Position numbers and translations under genes: made by a program. From assembly GCA_015061905.1 (NCBI GenBank), contig SUVQ01000001.1:248001-312000 (forward strand): a stretch of 64,000 bases of DNA, in the 5' to 3' direction. Positions 49,653-59,241 of the stretch are shown here, piece after piece. Under the pieces are notes generated by a model. The model was not told the DNA's origin. It did no database searches and saw only the letters and a program-made list of their open reading frames with translations. Origin of the DNA: Verrucomicrobiota bacterium (lineage in GTDB: Bacteria; Verrucomicrobiota; Verrucomicrobiia; Opitutales; UBA953). The number at the start of each line of letters is the position of its first letter. Positions within the stretch are counted from its first letter, which is position 1.

Positions 49653-51029
49653 ATGAGTGAAGTTCGCACACGTTTTGCACCGAGCCCGACGGGCTTTTTT
49701 CACATCGGAAGCGCACGCACCGCGCTCTTTAACTGGCTTTACGCCCGCGCCACGGGCGGAACGTTCGTTTTGCGGATTGAAGACACCGACAAGGAACGCA
49801 ACACGCAGGAATTTCTCGACGTCATTCTCGAATCCATGCGCTGGCTCGGAATGGACTGGGACGAAGGTCCGCAGGTCGGCGGCGACTACGGTCCGTATTT
49901 CCAGTCGCAGCGCAGCGATTTTTACAAACAGAAAGTCCAAGAACTCATGGCCAAAGGGCGCGCCTACGAAAAGGACGGCGCGATTTGGTTCCGCCTCGAA
50001 GGCGAACGCGAAACCGTTTACGACGATTTTCTGAAAAAGGAATACGAACGTGTTCACGCGGCTCCGGTGATTATCGACGACATCATTCGCGGGCGCGTCG
50101 AACGCGCGGAAGACCGAGACTTCGTTATCGTGCGCGGGAACGGCGAACCCGTTTTCCACCTCGTCAACGTCGTGGACGATATCGCGATGAAAATTACGCA
50201 CGTGATTCGCGGCGAAGACCACCTTTCCAACACGAGCAAACACGTTGAGCTTTACAAGGCCTTCGGCGTGGAGCCGCCGAAATTCGCGCACATTCCGCTG
50301 ATTTTGAAAACGGAAGGCTCGGGCAAAATGTCCAAACGCGACCGCGGCGCGCTCATCGAAGAATACCAGTCGCGCCACTTCCTGCCCGCCGCCGTGCGCA
50401 ACTTCCTTTGCATGCTCGGCTGGACGCCGAAGGACGGACGCGAAATTCTTCCGATTGAGGACATTATCGCGCAGTTTGACCTTGCCGACGTGCATCAGGC
50501 GAATGCGCGTTTTGACGAACGCAAAATGGCGTTTTTCAATCAGGAATATCTGCGTGCGCTCCCGGACGAATCTTTCGCGTGGCTCGCCGCTCCCGTGCTC
50601 GGCGAAGCAAAAGTTATCGACGACAAAACGGACGAGGATTATCTGCAAAAAGTCCTCGCGCTGTGCAAACCGAAGATGAACGCGCTCGACACGCTCCCGA
50701 ACTTTGTCGGCTACTTTTTCACGGAAGATTTCCCGATTGACGAAAAGGCACTCGCCAAGCAAAGCAAACGCGGCGATCCCGCGGCGCGTTGCCGCGAACT
50801 CGTTCCCGCGCTCGAAGCGGCGGCGGACGTTGCTCCCGCGACGATTGACGCGCTTTTTGAAAAGCTCGGCGCGGAAAACGGCGTAAAGCCGACGGATTAT
50901 TTTGCGCCGATGCGCCTCGCCGTTTCCGGGCAGGCGGGCGGGCCCGGCTTGCACGAATTGCTTGAGCTTCTCGGCAAGGAGCGCGTGCTTTCCCGCGTCA
51001 AAAAATTCGTCGAAAAATTCGCGAAATAA
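49653..51029 (+). CDS. gltX: Glutamyl-tRNA synthetase
   Basis: [43 protein letters not shown]. Confidence 0.96.
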   Translation: MSEVRTRFAPSPTGFFHIGSARTALFNWLYARATGGTFVLRIEDTDKERNTQEFLDVILESMRWLGMDWDEGPQVGGDYGPYFQSQRSDFYKQKVQELMAKGRAYEKDGAIWFRLEGERETVYDDFLKKEYERVHAAPVIIDDIIRGRVERAEDRDFVIVRGNGEPVFHLVNVVDDIAMKITHVIRGEDHLSNTSKHVELYKAFGVEPPKFAHIPLILKTEGSGKMSKRDRGALIEEYQSRHFLPAAVRNFLCMLGWTPKDGREILPIEDIIAQFDLADVHQANARFDERKMAFFNQEYLRALPDESFAWLAAPVLGEAKVIDDKTDEDYLQKVLALCKPKMNALDTLPNFVGYFFTEDFPIDEKALAKQSKRGDPAARCRELVPALEAAADVAPATIDALFEKLGAENGVKPTDYFAPMRLAVSGQAGGPGLHELLELLGKERVLSRVKKFVEKFAK

Positions 51030-51065
51030 TTTTCTCTTAACGAAAATACGTTCCTGCTTTCAGCC

Positions 51066-52079
51066 ATGGAAAAAAACTCTTCAAAGCCGCTCACGGAAAC
51101 GCTGAACGCCAGCGGCATTTTTGCTCCGCTGAAAAATCACTTGGCGGCGCTCGACGCGTTTCTGGAAGAACAGGTGCAGGAATTTGCGCCCGCCGCGCGG
51201 GAAAGTTTGCGCTACACGTTTACGCATCGCGGAAAACGCCTGCGCCCGGCTCTCGTGTTTTTTTCCGGCTGGGAAAATGAGGAAAAGGTTTCGCCGGAAC
51301 TCGTTCGCGCCGCCGCCACGGTGGAGCTGATTCACCTCGCGACGCTCGTTCACGACGATATTTTGGACGATGCAAAAATCCGCCATTCCTCGCCGACGCT
51401 TTTCGCCAAATACGGCTCGCACACCGCCGTTTTGCTCGGCGACGCGATTTTCGCACATGCGCTCAAGCTGATGTCCGATTTTGACGCCGTGGAACTTTGC
51501 CGCGCGCTTGCGAGCGCAACGCGCGAAATCTGCACCGGCGAAATTTGGCAAACCGCCGAACGCGGGAACGCGTCCGTTTCGCTCGATGACTATTTTGCGA
51601 TGATTCAGATGAAAACCGGCGAGCTCTTCGAAGTCAGCGCATTGCTCGGCGCAACGCTCGCAGGCGGCGGGCTCGAAAAAGGAAAGGCTTTTGCAAAATT
51701 CGGTCGCCATCTTGGGCGCGCGTATCAGATTTTTGATGACATTGTCGATTATCTCGGCGACGAAACAACCATCGGAAAAACGCTCGGCACGGATCTCGCC
51801 AGCGGGAAATTTACGCTTCCGGAAATCCTTTTCCTGCAAAAACTGGACGCGGCGGCGCGGGAACGTTTCCTCGCGGAAGTTGCCGCGGGAACGCTCGGTA
51901 TCAAAGAAGTGGTTTCGCAGATGCGCGACGCCGGAGTTTTTGACGAAAGCCGGGCGTATTTCCTGAAGGAAACACAGCTCGCGGCAGACGCGCTCGCGCC
52001 TCATGCCGACGATGCCGGCGCGAAGCATTTGCTTGCGATGTCGGATTTTGTCGCGTCCCAAGTCCGCAAAATTTCTTAA
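51066..52079 (+). CDS. Polyprenyl diphosphate synthase
   Basis: GKRLRPALVFFSG; LIHLATLVHDDILDDA; GRAYQIFDDIVDYLGDE. Confidence 0.94.
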   Translation: MEKNSSKPLTETLNASGIFAPLKNHLAALDAFLEEQVQEFAPAARESLRYTFTHRGKRLRPALVFFSGWENEEKVSPELVRAAATVELIHLATLVHDDILDDAKIRHSSPTLFAKYGSHTAVLLGDAIFAHALKLMSDFDAVELCRALASATREICTGEIWQTAERGNASVSLDDYFAMIQMKTGELFEVSALLGATLAGGGLEKGKAFAKFGRHLGRAYQIFDDIVDYLGDETTIGKTLGTDLASGKFTLPEILFLQKLDAAARERFLAEVAAGTLGIKEVVSQMRDAGVFDESRAYFLKETQLAADALAPHADDAGAKHLLAMSDFVASQVRKIS

Positions 52080-52123
52080 ATTGCGGCGCATTCATTTTTT
52101 TTTCGAAAAAGCGGGAGGTTTTT

Positions 52124-53053
52124 ATGTCTGAAGAAAATTTCACGATTGTCGTTTTGTGCGGTGCGGTTTCGCCGGAGCGGGACGTTTCGATTCGCTCGGG
52201 AGCCGCCTGCGCGGAAGCTTTGAAGAAAACGTTTCCGCGCGTCGAGTTGCGGGTTTTGGACGGGAACGCGTTGCCGCCAGATCTTGATCCGGCGCAGCAT
52301 ATTGTTTTTCCGGTGATTCACGGCGACTACGGTGAAGACGGAAAAATTCAGCGCGAACTCGAATCTCGCGGCTTCGCTTACGCCGGTTGCGAAGAATCCT
52401 GTTGCGCCGTTTGTATCGATAAAGCCTTTACAAAAGAGAAATTGCGCGCGGCGGGCGTTCCCGTTACGCAGGAAGTTGTTTTTTGCGCAAAAAGCCGCCC
52501 GCAGGCGAAAAGCCTTGTGCGTCGGCTCGGGCGGGAAATCGTTCTTAAGCCGGCGGATAAAGGCTCGAGCGTCGGTTTGTATTTGCTCTCGGGAACGCGT
52601 GCGGTGAAGCGCGCGCTTTCAAAAATTCGCGAAGGGAAGTGGATTGCCGAACCGCGCCTTTTCGGGCGCGAGCTGACGGTCGGGCTCATCGGCGGCGTTG
52701 CCGGCGGAATCGTCGAAATCCGCCCGAAGAGCGGCGCGTATGATTTTCAAAGTAAATACACGGCAGGCGCGACGGAGTATCTTGCTCCGGCTCCGCTTCC
52801 GGAGGTGCTTGCCGCGTCCGTGCGCTCTGCGGCGGAAACCGTTTTTAAGGTCTGCGAATGCCGCGATTATTCGCGGGCGGACGTTATTTTATTGCCGGAC
52901 GGGCGATACTTTTTCCTCGAAGTCAATACGATGCCGGGGCTGACGGCGACGAGTCTTTTGCCGAAAAGCGTTTCCTGCATCGGGTATGATTTTCCGAATC
53001 TTGTGCGAAAAATGATAGAGCCGGCAATCGCCCGATTTTCTTCCCGCAATTAA
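52124..53053 (+). CDS. ddl: D-alanine--D-alanine ligase
   Basis: VVLCGAVSPERDVSIRSGAAC; HGDYGEDGKIQ; EVNTMPGLTATSLLPK. Confidence 0.94.
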   Translation: MSEENFTIVVLCGAVSPERDVSIRSGAACAEALKKTFPRVELRVLDGNALPPDLDPAQHIVFPVIHGDYGEDGKIQRELESRGFAYAGCEESCCAVCIDKAFTKEKLRAAGVPVTQEVVFCAKSRPQAKSLVRRLGREIVLKPADKGSSVGLYLLSGTRAVKRALSKIREGKWIAEPRLFGRELTVGLIGGVAGGIVEIRPKSGAYDFQSKYTAGATEYLAPAPLPEVLAASVRSAAETVFKVCECRDYSRADVILLPDGRYFFLEVNTMPGLTATSLLPKSVSCIGYDFPNLVRKMIEPAIARFSSRN

Positions 53054-53064
53054 TTTTTTTGCAG

Positions 53065-55137
53065 ATGAAAAAACTGGTTCTCGGTTTCGGTTGGGCGTGG
53101 CTGTCGGCGGGAACGGCACTTTCCGCGCAAACGCTTTTTGAAAAATACGAACGCTTTTTGACGCCACCGCAAACCTACGTTTGCCAACGCGCCGGCGAAG
53201 CCGTAAAAATCGACGGCAAGCTCGACGAAGCCGCTTGGAAAAACGTTCCCGCGACGGCGGCGTTTGTCGATATCAGCGGCGAAGGTTTCCCGAAGCCGAA
53301 GTTTCGCACGACGGCGAAAATGCTCTGGGACGACGATTTTCTTTACGTCGCCGCCGAGATGGAGGAACCGAATCTTCAGGCGAGCCTGACTGAACACGAT
53401 TCCATCATTTACCGCGACAACGATTTTGAGGTTTTTCTCGACCCGGACGGCGACGGGAAAAATTATTTCGAAATCGAAGTCAACGCCTTCAATACGGTGT
53501 TCGACCTGATGCTCGATAAGCCGTATCGCTCGGGCGGAAATTTTTTCACGCAGTGGAATTGCCCGGGGCTCAAAACCGCCGTCCGTTGCGCGGGAACGCT
53601 CAACGACGCGACGGATAAAGATTCCGGCTGGACGGTTGAAATGGCGATTCCGCGCAAGGCGCTGACGCAGAATTTTGACAATCCGCTTCAGGCGGGAAAA
53701 TGCTGGCGCGTGAATTTCTCCCGTGTGCAATGGCTGAAAAAAGGCGGACCGGAAGAAAACTGGGTTTGGTCGCCGACGGGAAAAATCGACATGCACATGC
53801 CGGACCGCTGGGGCTACGTGGTTTTCTCGGATAAAAAGGCGGGAACGCCGCTTTCGGAAACTGAGGGTTTTTCGTTCCCGTATCCGGAAAGTATTTACAA
53901 ATTGCTCTGGGCAATGTTCTACGCTCAGCAGGAAAATTTCGCGCGGGAACGCAATTACCTGCGCACGCCGGAGCAGTTTTTCCTGACGGAAAAAGAAACG
54001 GGAACGCTGCCGCGCGGCACGAAACTTTCCGTCGAAGCGACGCAAAATACGTTTCGCGCGGTTGCGGACGTTCCCTCGTTGAAAACGCGCTATTTCGTAA
54101 ACGAGCAGGGCGAATTTCGCGCAGAGCCGCTCGCGCCGCGTGCCGTCAAAAATTGGGTTTGGCTTCGTATCGATAAAAAAACTACGGACGCCGCATGGCG
54201 GGAACGCTTTGCGCTGATGCGCGAGTGCGGAATTTCCGCCGCGCTTTTTGAAGGTTACGACGCGCGCGTTTACCGTCTTTGCAAAGAATCCGGCTTGGAG
54301 GCGCATTACTGGCGATGGACGCTCAATCGCGCCGAGTTTCTCGAAACGCATCCCGAATGGTATGCCGTGAACCGCCTCGGCGAATCCTCGCACGACAAAC
54401 CCGCCTACGTCGATTACTATCGTTTCCTTTGTCCGAGCCGCCCGGAAATCGCGGCGGAACTTGCGAAAAGCTATCTTTCCGACGCGCATTTGCCGTATGT
54501 CGACGGCGTGCATCTCGATTACATCCGCCTGCCGGACGTGATTCTTCCCGTTAATTTGTGGAAAAATTACGGGATTGAGCAGACGCGGGAACTGCCGCAA
54601 TACGATTATTGCTACTGCGAATTTTGCCGCGAAGCGTTTAAGCAAAAAACGGGGCAGGATCCGCTCGAACTGCCGTTCCCGCAGGAAAGCCAATCGTGGC
54701 TGAATTTCCGCTACGACGCCGTCGGGAACGTCGCAAATACGATTGCGCGCCGCGTAAAGCGCGACGGGAAATTTATCTCCGCCGCCGTGTTCCCGGGACC
54801 GTCGATGGCGCGGCGCATGGTGCGACAAAGCTGGGGCGATTGGACGCTCGACGCGTTTTTCCCGATGATTTACAACGGATTTTACAATGAAGGCGCGGAC
54901 TGGATCGGCGCTTCCGTGAAAGAAAGCGTTTCCGCCGTCAACGGACGCGCAAAAATTTACGCGGGATTGTTTTTCCCGGACATTAAAGACGATTTCGAAG
55001 CTTGCCTCGACGCGGCGTTTGACAACGGAGCCGCCGGCGTTTCCTTCTTCGACGGTCCGGATGAAGCTCATCTCCGCCGCTTCAAAGCTTATTTGGAAAA
55101 GCGCGGCTTTGATGCCGGCGTTCCTGCAAAAAACTGA
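53065..55137 (+). CDS. Secreted protein with CBM9-like N-terminal and family-10-like glycosyl hydrolase C-terminal domain
   Basis: IDGKLDEAAWKNVPATAAFVDISG..MLWDDDFLYVAAEMEEP (CBM9-like); GVHLDYIRLPD..CYCEFCREAF (GHL10-like). Confidence 0.75.
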   Translation: MKKLVLGFGWAWLSAGTALSAQTLFEKYERFLTPPQTYVCQRAGEAVKIDGKLDEAAWKNVPATAAFVDISGEGFPKPKFRTTAKMLWDDDFLYVAAEMEEPNLQASLTEHDSIIYRDNDFEVFLDPDGDGKNYFEIEVNAFNTVFDLMLDKPYRSGGNFFTQWNCPGLKTAVRCAGTLNDATDKDSGWTVEMAIPRKALTQNFDNPLQAGKCWRVNFSRVQWLKKGGPEENWVWSPTGKIDMHMPDRWGYVVFSDKKAGTPLSETEGFSFPYPESIYKLLWAMFYAQQENFARERNYLRTPEQFFLTEKETGTLPRGTKLSVEATQNTFRAVADVPSLKTRYFVNEQGEFRAEPLAPRAVKNWVWLRIDKKTTDAAWRERFALMRECGISAALFEGYDARVYRLCKESGLEAHYWRWTLNRAEFLETHPEWYAVNRLGESSHDKPAYVDYYRFLCPSRPEIAAELAKSYLSDAHLPYVDGVHLDYIRLPDVILPVNLWKNYGIEQTRELPQYDYCYCEFCREAFKQKTGQDPLELPFPQESQSWLNFRYDAVGNVANTIARRVKRDGKFISAAVFPGPSMARRMVRQSWGDWTLDAFFPMIYNGFYNEGADWIGASVKESVSAVNGRAKIYAGLFFPDIKDDFEACLDAAFDNGAAGVSFFDGPDEAHLRRFKAYLEKRGFDAGVPAKN

Positions 55138-55146
55138 TTTTTCGCG

Positions 55147-56919
55147 TTAGCGCACTTTTTCCCGGCGCATAATTTCGCCGAGAGCGAGATAAAGGTCCGA
55201 GCGGTTGACAACGCCGAGCAACTTTCGCGTTTCTTCGTTTTCGACGAGTGCGAGCGAATCTTCGTGCTTGCGCGCCGCGAAAATTTTCAGCGCGTCGGGC
55301 AGTTTCATTTCCGGCAGGAGCACGGGCAAATTGTTTCGTGAAACATCGATGGCGATAATGGCTTCGGCAAGTTCTTTCGTTTGCGCGAACTGCAAAATAT
55401 CCGAAGAAACAATGGCTCCGCGGTAGCTTTCATTTTCTCCGGTAATAAAAATCGTTTGCGACGGGTGGCGGATGAGAACTTTGGCGACGGTGCCGAATTT
55501 GTCGGTCGGACGCACCGTCGGCGGATTTTTTCTCGCGATTTCAATCAGGCGCACAGCCGAGAGCGGCTTGGAGAAAATGCTGCGCGGGCCGGACGCGAGC
55601 GCGCTGTGATACATGGATTCCGTGCGGCAAAGGCGCGCGATCCCGTGCGAAACGACAACGCCGATGAGAAGCGGGAACATCAGCGTTCCCGCGAGCGTAA
55701 ATTCAACGACGAGCAGGAGCGAAGTCATCGGCGCGCTTGCCGCCGTCGTGAAAAACGCCGCCATGCCGACGAGCGAATAGGCGATGGCGTGGTCGCCGGG
55801 AACGCCGAGTTTCGTCATCAGCGCGGAAAAAAGAAATCCGATAAACGTGCCGATTGTCAGGCTCGGCGTGAGCGCCCCGCCGACGGTGCCGACGCCGAAA
55901 ACAAAGGCAACGATCCCGACTTTGAGCGCGAGCAAAATCGCCGCCTGTTCCGGTGAAAATTGCTCGGCGACGATCCCGCGAATCATCGTGTAGCCGTTCC
56001 CGGTCAGCTCCGGATAAAAAATCGCCGCGACGCCGACGAGCGCTCCCGCAATCGCCAAGCGCACCGGAAGCCACGCATGTTTGCCGTTCAGCAATTTTCG
56101 CGCTTTTTTCAAAAGCCAAAGCCAGCCGTTTGCCGCAAGCGACGCGATCACGCCGAGCGCGATACAGCTGACGGCGACGATGAGCTGATTCGAACCGATA
56201 ATCACATCTCCCGAAACCTGATAAATCGGGTCGACCGCGCCGAGCAGGCTCAGCGTAAGATAGCCGGCGCAGCTCGCCACGAGCAACGGAGCCAGCACGT
56301 CCAGCGTCAGCGCGCCGAGAACGATTTCTCCGACGAAAAGCCCGCCGGAAAGCGGCGTGTGGAACGTCGCCGCCATCGCCGATGCCGCCGCGCAGGCAAC
56401 GACGAGGCGCAGGCGCGGCGCCGGCAGGCTGAATTTCGAGCCGAGCCAGGAGGCGGCGACTGCCGAGGTTTGGATGAGCGGTCCTTCCCGCCCGATAGCC
56501 GCGCCCGAACCGATGGTAAAAACGGCGGAAAGGCTTCGCAGCAAACTCGGTTTCGGCGGCACGTAGCCGTTCCCGAGCGCGATGGCTTCCATGTATTCCG
56601 TAGCCCGCACGGGAACGAATTTGTGCATGAAAAGAAGCGTTGAGCCCGCCAAAAGCCCGCCGATTGCGGGAACGAGCACGCAGTGCCATTTTTCGAGCGC
56701 GCGAAACGCGTCGACTTGCGTCAAGCCGTGCGTCAGCGTCAGCGTATCCTGCACGCCGTGAACGCAAAGGCTGAAAACCAAAGCCGTAATGGCGCCGATA
56801 AATCCCGCGCCGAGAGCCCAAAGGTAAATGAGCTGTGTGTCGCCGAGCCGAAGTTTTTCGCGCAAATCGAGCGCGAGCCGCATCCAGCGGGAAAAGGGTT
56901 TTTCGGTTTCGGAAGCCAT
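55147..56919 (-). CDS. ClC-family chloride channel/transporter with C-terminal CBS domains
   Basis: SGAAIGREGPLIQTSAVAAS; GVGTVGGALTPSLTIGTFIG; CBS-like tail. Confidence 0.94.
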   Translation of the reverse strand: MASETEKPFSRWMRLALDLREKLRLGDTQLIYLWALGAGFIGAITALVFSLCVHGVQDTLTLTHGLTQVDAFRALEKWHCVLVPAIGGLLAGSTLLFMHKFVPVRATEYMEAIALGNGYVPPKPSLLRSLSAVFTIGSGAAIGREGPLIQTSAVAASWLGSKFSLPAPRLRLVVACAAASAMAATFHTPLSGGLFVGEIVLGALTLDVLAPLLVASCAGYLTLSLLGAVDPIYQVSGDVIIGSNQLIVAVSCIALGVIASLAANGWLWLLKKARKLLNGKHAWLPVRLAIAGALVGVAAIFYPELTGNGYTMIRGIVAEQFSPEQAAILLALKVGIVAFVFGVGTVGGALTPSLTIGTFIGFLFSALMTKLGVPGDHAIAYSLVGMAAFFTTAASAPMTSLLLVVEFTLAGTLMFPLLIGVVVSHGIARLCRTESMYHSALASGPRSIFSKPLSAVRLIEIARKNPPTVRPTDKFGTVAKVLIRHPSQTIFITGENESYRGAIVSSDILQFAQTKELAEAIIAIDVSRNNLPVLLPEMKLPDALKIFAARKHEDSLALVENEETRKLLGVVNRSDLYLALGEIMRREKVR

Positions 56920-56957
56920 TTTTCGTTAGGGATTTCGGAGTGCCGAGCGTTTATTTA

Positions 56958-57404
56958 TCAGGAAACGAGAGCTTTGAGTTCGGAAAGAAGGGCGGCGGCA
57001 TCGACAACGCGTCCGGCGGCGTCCAGCGTCTTCGTATCTTTGTGCCAGCGCAAAATTTTTTGCATGAGCAAAAGATAATCGCGGATCATCGAAGCGGGAA
57101 CGCCGAGCAAAATCACGAGGTGCGCGCGATTGCCGTCTTCGTCCCAAGGAATGCCGGAATCGGAGACGCCGACGGCGATGCGGATTTCGTCAAGCGCGTC
57201 CGTGCGCCCGTGCGGAAGCGCGAGCCCGCGCCCGAGAAAAGTGGAGGAAGTGCGTTCGCGTTCGAGAGCCGCCGCCTTCATGGCTTCGAGAGCTTCTTTG
57301 GCGGCGACCTTTTGATGTTCAAACGCATTGAAAAGGGAAAGAAGCATTTCGTCGCGGGACGCGTTCCCGCTGAGAATAACAGGTTGTTCGAGGACGTTCG
57401 GCAT
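56958..57404 (-). CDS. PTS EIIA (PtsN/EIIA-Ntr-like) protein
   Basis: KEALEAMKAAALERERTSSTFLGRGLALPHGRTDALDEIRIAVGVSDSGIPWD. Confidence 0.88.
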   Translation of the reverse strand: MPNVLEQPVILSGNASRDEMLLSLFNAFEHQKVAAKEALEAMKAAALERERTSSTFLGRGLALPHGRTDALDEIRIAVGVSDSGIPWDEDGNRAHLVILLGVPASMIRDYLLLMQKILRWHKDTKTLDAAGRVVDAAALLSELKALVS

Positions 57405-57807
57405 AGTCGTGGAAAACGTCCGAAAAACTAACAGAAATTTGCCTCAGGCAAAAGAGAGAAACCACAAATGAACACAAATAAACACGAATTATTTTTTTTT
57501 GTTTAACACAGATGTAGCAGATTCAAACAGATGAAAAACTTCGCGATTTTGCACGATTTATTTACCGCTAAGTAACGAAAGTAAAAAAAACTTTATAGTA
57601 ATTCCTGTAAAAAATTCGTGTTAATTGGTGTTCGTTCGTGGTCTCTTTTCTTTGTTTGAGCTTCACCGAATTGAAATTTAGTGCACCGGCTTTGTTGGGC
57701 TTCGACCTCTCTTAAATGCGATAATGTGTCAAAATGATTATATTTTTGTTCTTGCTTTTTTTTTTTTTTGAGGAGTTAAGATGCCCGCTTATCTCAATTA
57801 ATCTATT

Positions 57808-58956
57808 ATGAAAACAACAAAAATCTATATTAGTGCTCTCATGGCTGTTTGTGCTGCGTCCGCGGCTCAGGCTGATGAATCACCGGTTGCTCTGGTTGAT
57901 TACAACGGAACGAAAACATATAACGAAGATACGACTTTCTCCCATGTTGGAGTAGGATACTCCGGGGGAACCGGCACGGTTACGGTTAATGGTGTAGCGA
58001 CAATCAATTCGACTTTGCCCTATGTGCTGTCGAATGGGAATAAACGCTTCCAGTGCCAAATTCAAAACGGTTCTACTTTCGAGGCAGATTCGATTGTGTT
58101 TAACGGCATAAAAAGCGACACCTACCCATGCGGATTCAATATACAGGGCACTGTAAAAACCGATAGCCTTACCGTTTCGAATTCGGCAGACAAAGGTACC
58201 ACAATCACAATAACCAACACTGGTAAGATCGTGTCGAGTAGCGGAACGCCGGGGATTTTGACAATTGGCGAAAATACCACGATGACGGTGCTGGGTTCGC
58301 ACAATGAGTACTCTAACGGAACATCCGCCACTTATATCCCTGTCGTTGAGCTAGACATAAATGTAAACGGAGGAACCTTAGACGTGCGGGAATATGTCGA
58401 ATTGGCAGACATCACGTTGAATAGCGGGACCGCCAGCATTGATAAGAACTCAACGGTAGGCGATATCACGCTGAACGCGGGCACGTTGACTCTTAAGGAC
58501 GGCGCTGCCGTGTCCGGTATTACGATGGGCTCTTCCGTTGTTGCGCTGACCGATGGCGTTACGACGGACACCAGCGTTCTCAATATTTCAGGAGACGTTA
58601 AGACGGGCGCATTGACGCTTAACAGCGGAACGGTTAATTTTGAGGAAGGTGCCTCTATTGATCTTGGCGGAGAGGATTTGTTCTTGAGTAGCCTTGTTGA
58701 TGTTAATCTGAGTGTGGATTCTTTCGATAACATCGAAGATGTTGCGCTATTCACAAATGCGAAGAGCGCGGACGGCTTGGACAATCTTTCCGTAACCTTT
58801 ACGGACGCGGAAGGCGTTACAAAAGCAGCGACGCTTTCCTACGGGAGCGACGGTTCTGTGGTAGCGAACATTCCCGAGCCGAATGCGTTTGGTTTGTTGG
58901 CGGGCTTGGGTGCGATTGCGCTCGCGGTTTCGCGCCGCCGCGTGAAGAAAGCTTAA
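57808..58956 (+). CDS. PEP-CTERM protein with autotransporter-like repetitive passenger
   Basis: Signal peptide; DITLNSGTASIDKNSTVGDITLNAGTLTLKDGA repeats; C-terminal IPEPNAFGLLAGLGAIALAVSRRRVKKA. Confidence 0.85.
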   Translation: MKTTKIYISALMAVCAASAAQADESPVALVDYNGTKTYNEDTTFSHVGVGYSGGTGTVTVNGVATINSTLPYVLSNGNKRFQCQIQNGSTFEADSIVFNGIKSDTYPCGFNIQGTVKTDSLTVSNSADKGTTITITNTGKIVSSSGTPGILTIGENTTMTVLGSHNEYSNGTSATYIPVVELDINVNGGTLDVREYVELADITLNSGTASIDKNSTVGDITLNAGTLTLKDGAAVSGITMGSSVVALTDGVTTDTSVLNISGDVKTGALTLNSGTVNFEEGASIDLGGEDLFLSSLVDVNLSVDSFDNIEDVALFTNAKSADGLDNLSVTFTDAEGVTKAATLSYGSDGSVVANIPEPNAFGLLAGLGAIALAVSRRRVKKA

Positions 58957-58979
58957 AGACCAGGGCTTAAAGCTATAAA

Positions 58980-59021
58980 GAAAGCGTTCCCGTGATTCAT
59001 TTCGCGGGAACGTTTTTTTTT
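58980..59021 (+). terminator. Terminator made of an inverted motif pair
   Basis: aaagCGTTCCCG-tgattcatttcg-CGGGAACGttttttttt. Confidence 0.92.
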
Positions 59022-59125
59022 CGCGCAAAGCCGCTAAGCTGCGAAGTTTTTTTAAGAGGTTCTCGCGGAGCCGCAGAGACACGGTGTTTTTATTTAAAAA
59101 ACTTTTAAGGCTTTGCGTGTTTGCT
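59011..59125. repeat. Dispersed intergenic repeat (CGCAAAG family), copy 2
   Basis: ttcgcgcaaagccgctaagctgcgaagtttttttaagaggttctcgcggagccgcagagacac. Confidence 0.75.
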
Positions 59126-59186
59126 CATCGTAGACCCTCTTGGTTTCATAGCTTATTCGGTATGCTTTATGATGAGGCAAGGTACC

Positions 59187-59225
59187 AAAAAAGAGAACAG
59201 CCGGGGGCGACTGTTCTCTTTTTTT
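59187..59225. terminator. Bidirectional terminator downstream of htpG
   Basis: AAAAAAGAGAACAG-ccgggggcga-CTGTTCTCTTTTTTT (14-bp perfect stem). Confidence 0.93.
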
Positions 59226-59241
59226 ATCGTTCTTTCTCTAA

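Noticed and set aside
53050-55071. 673-aa antisense ORF over the glycosidase-like gene
   Set aside because: The + frame has clear CBM9/GHL10-type domains and a signal peptide; the antisense frame resembles nothing.
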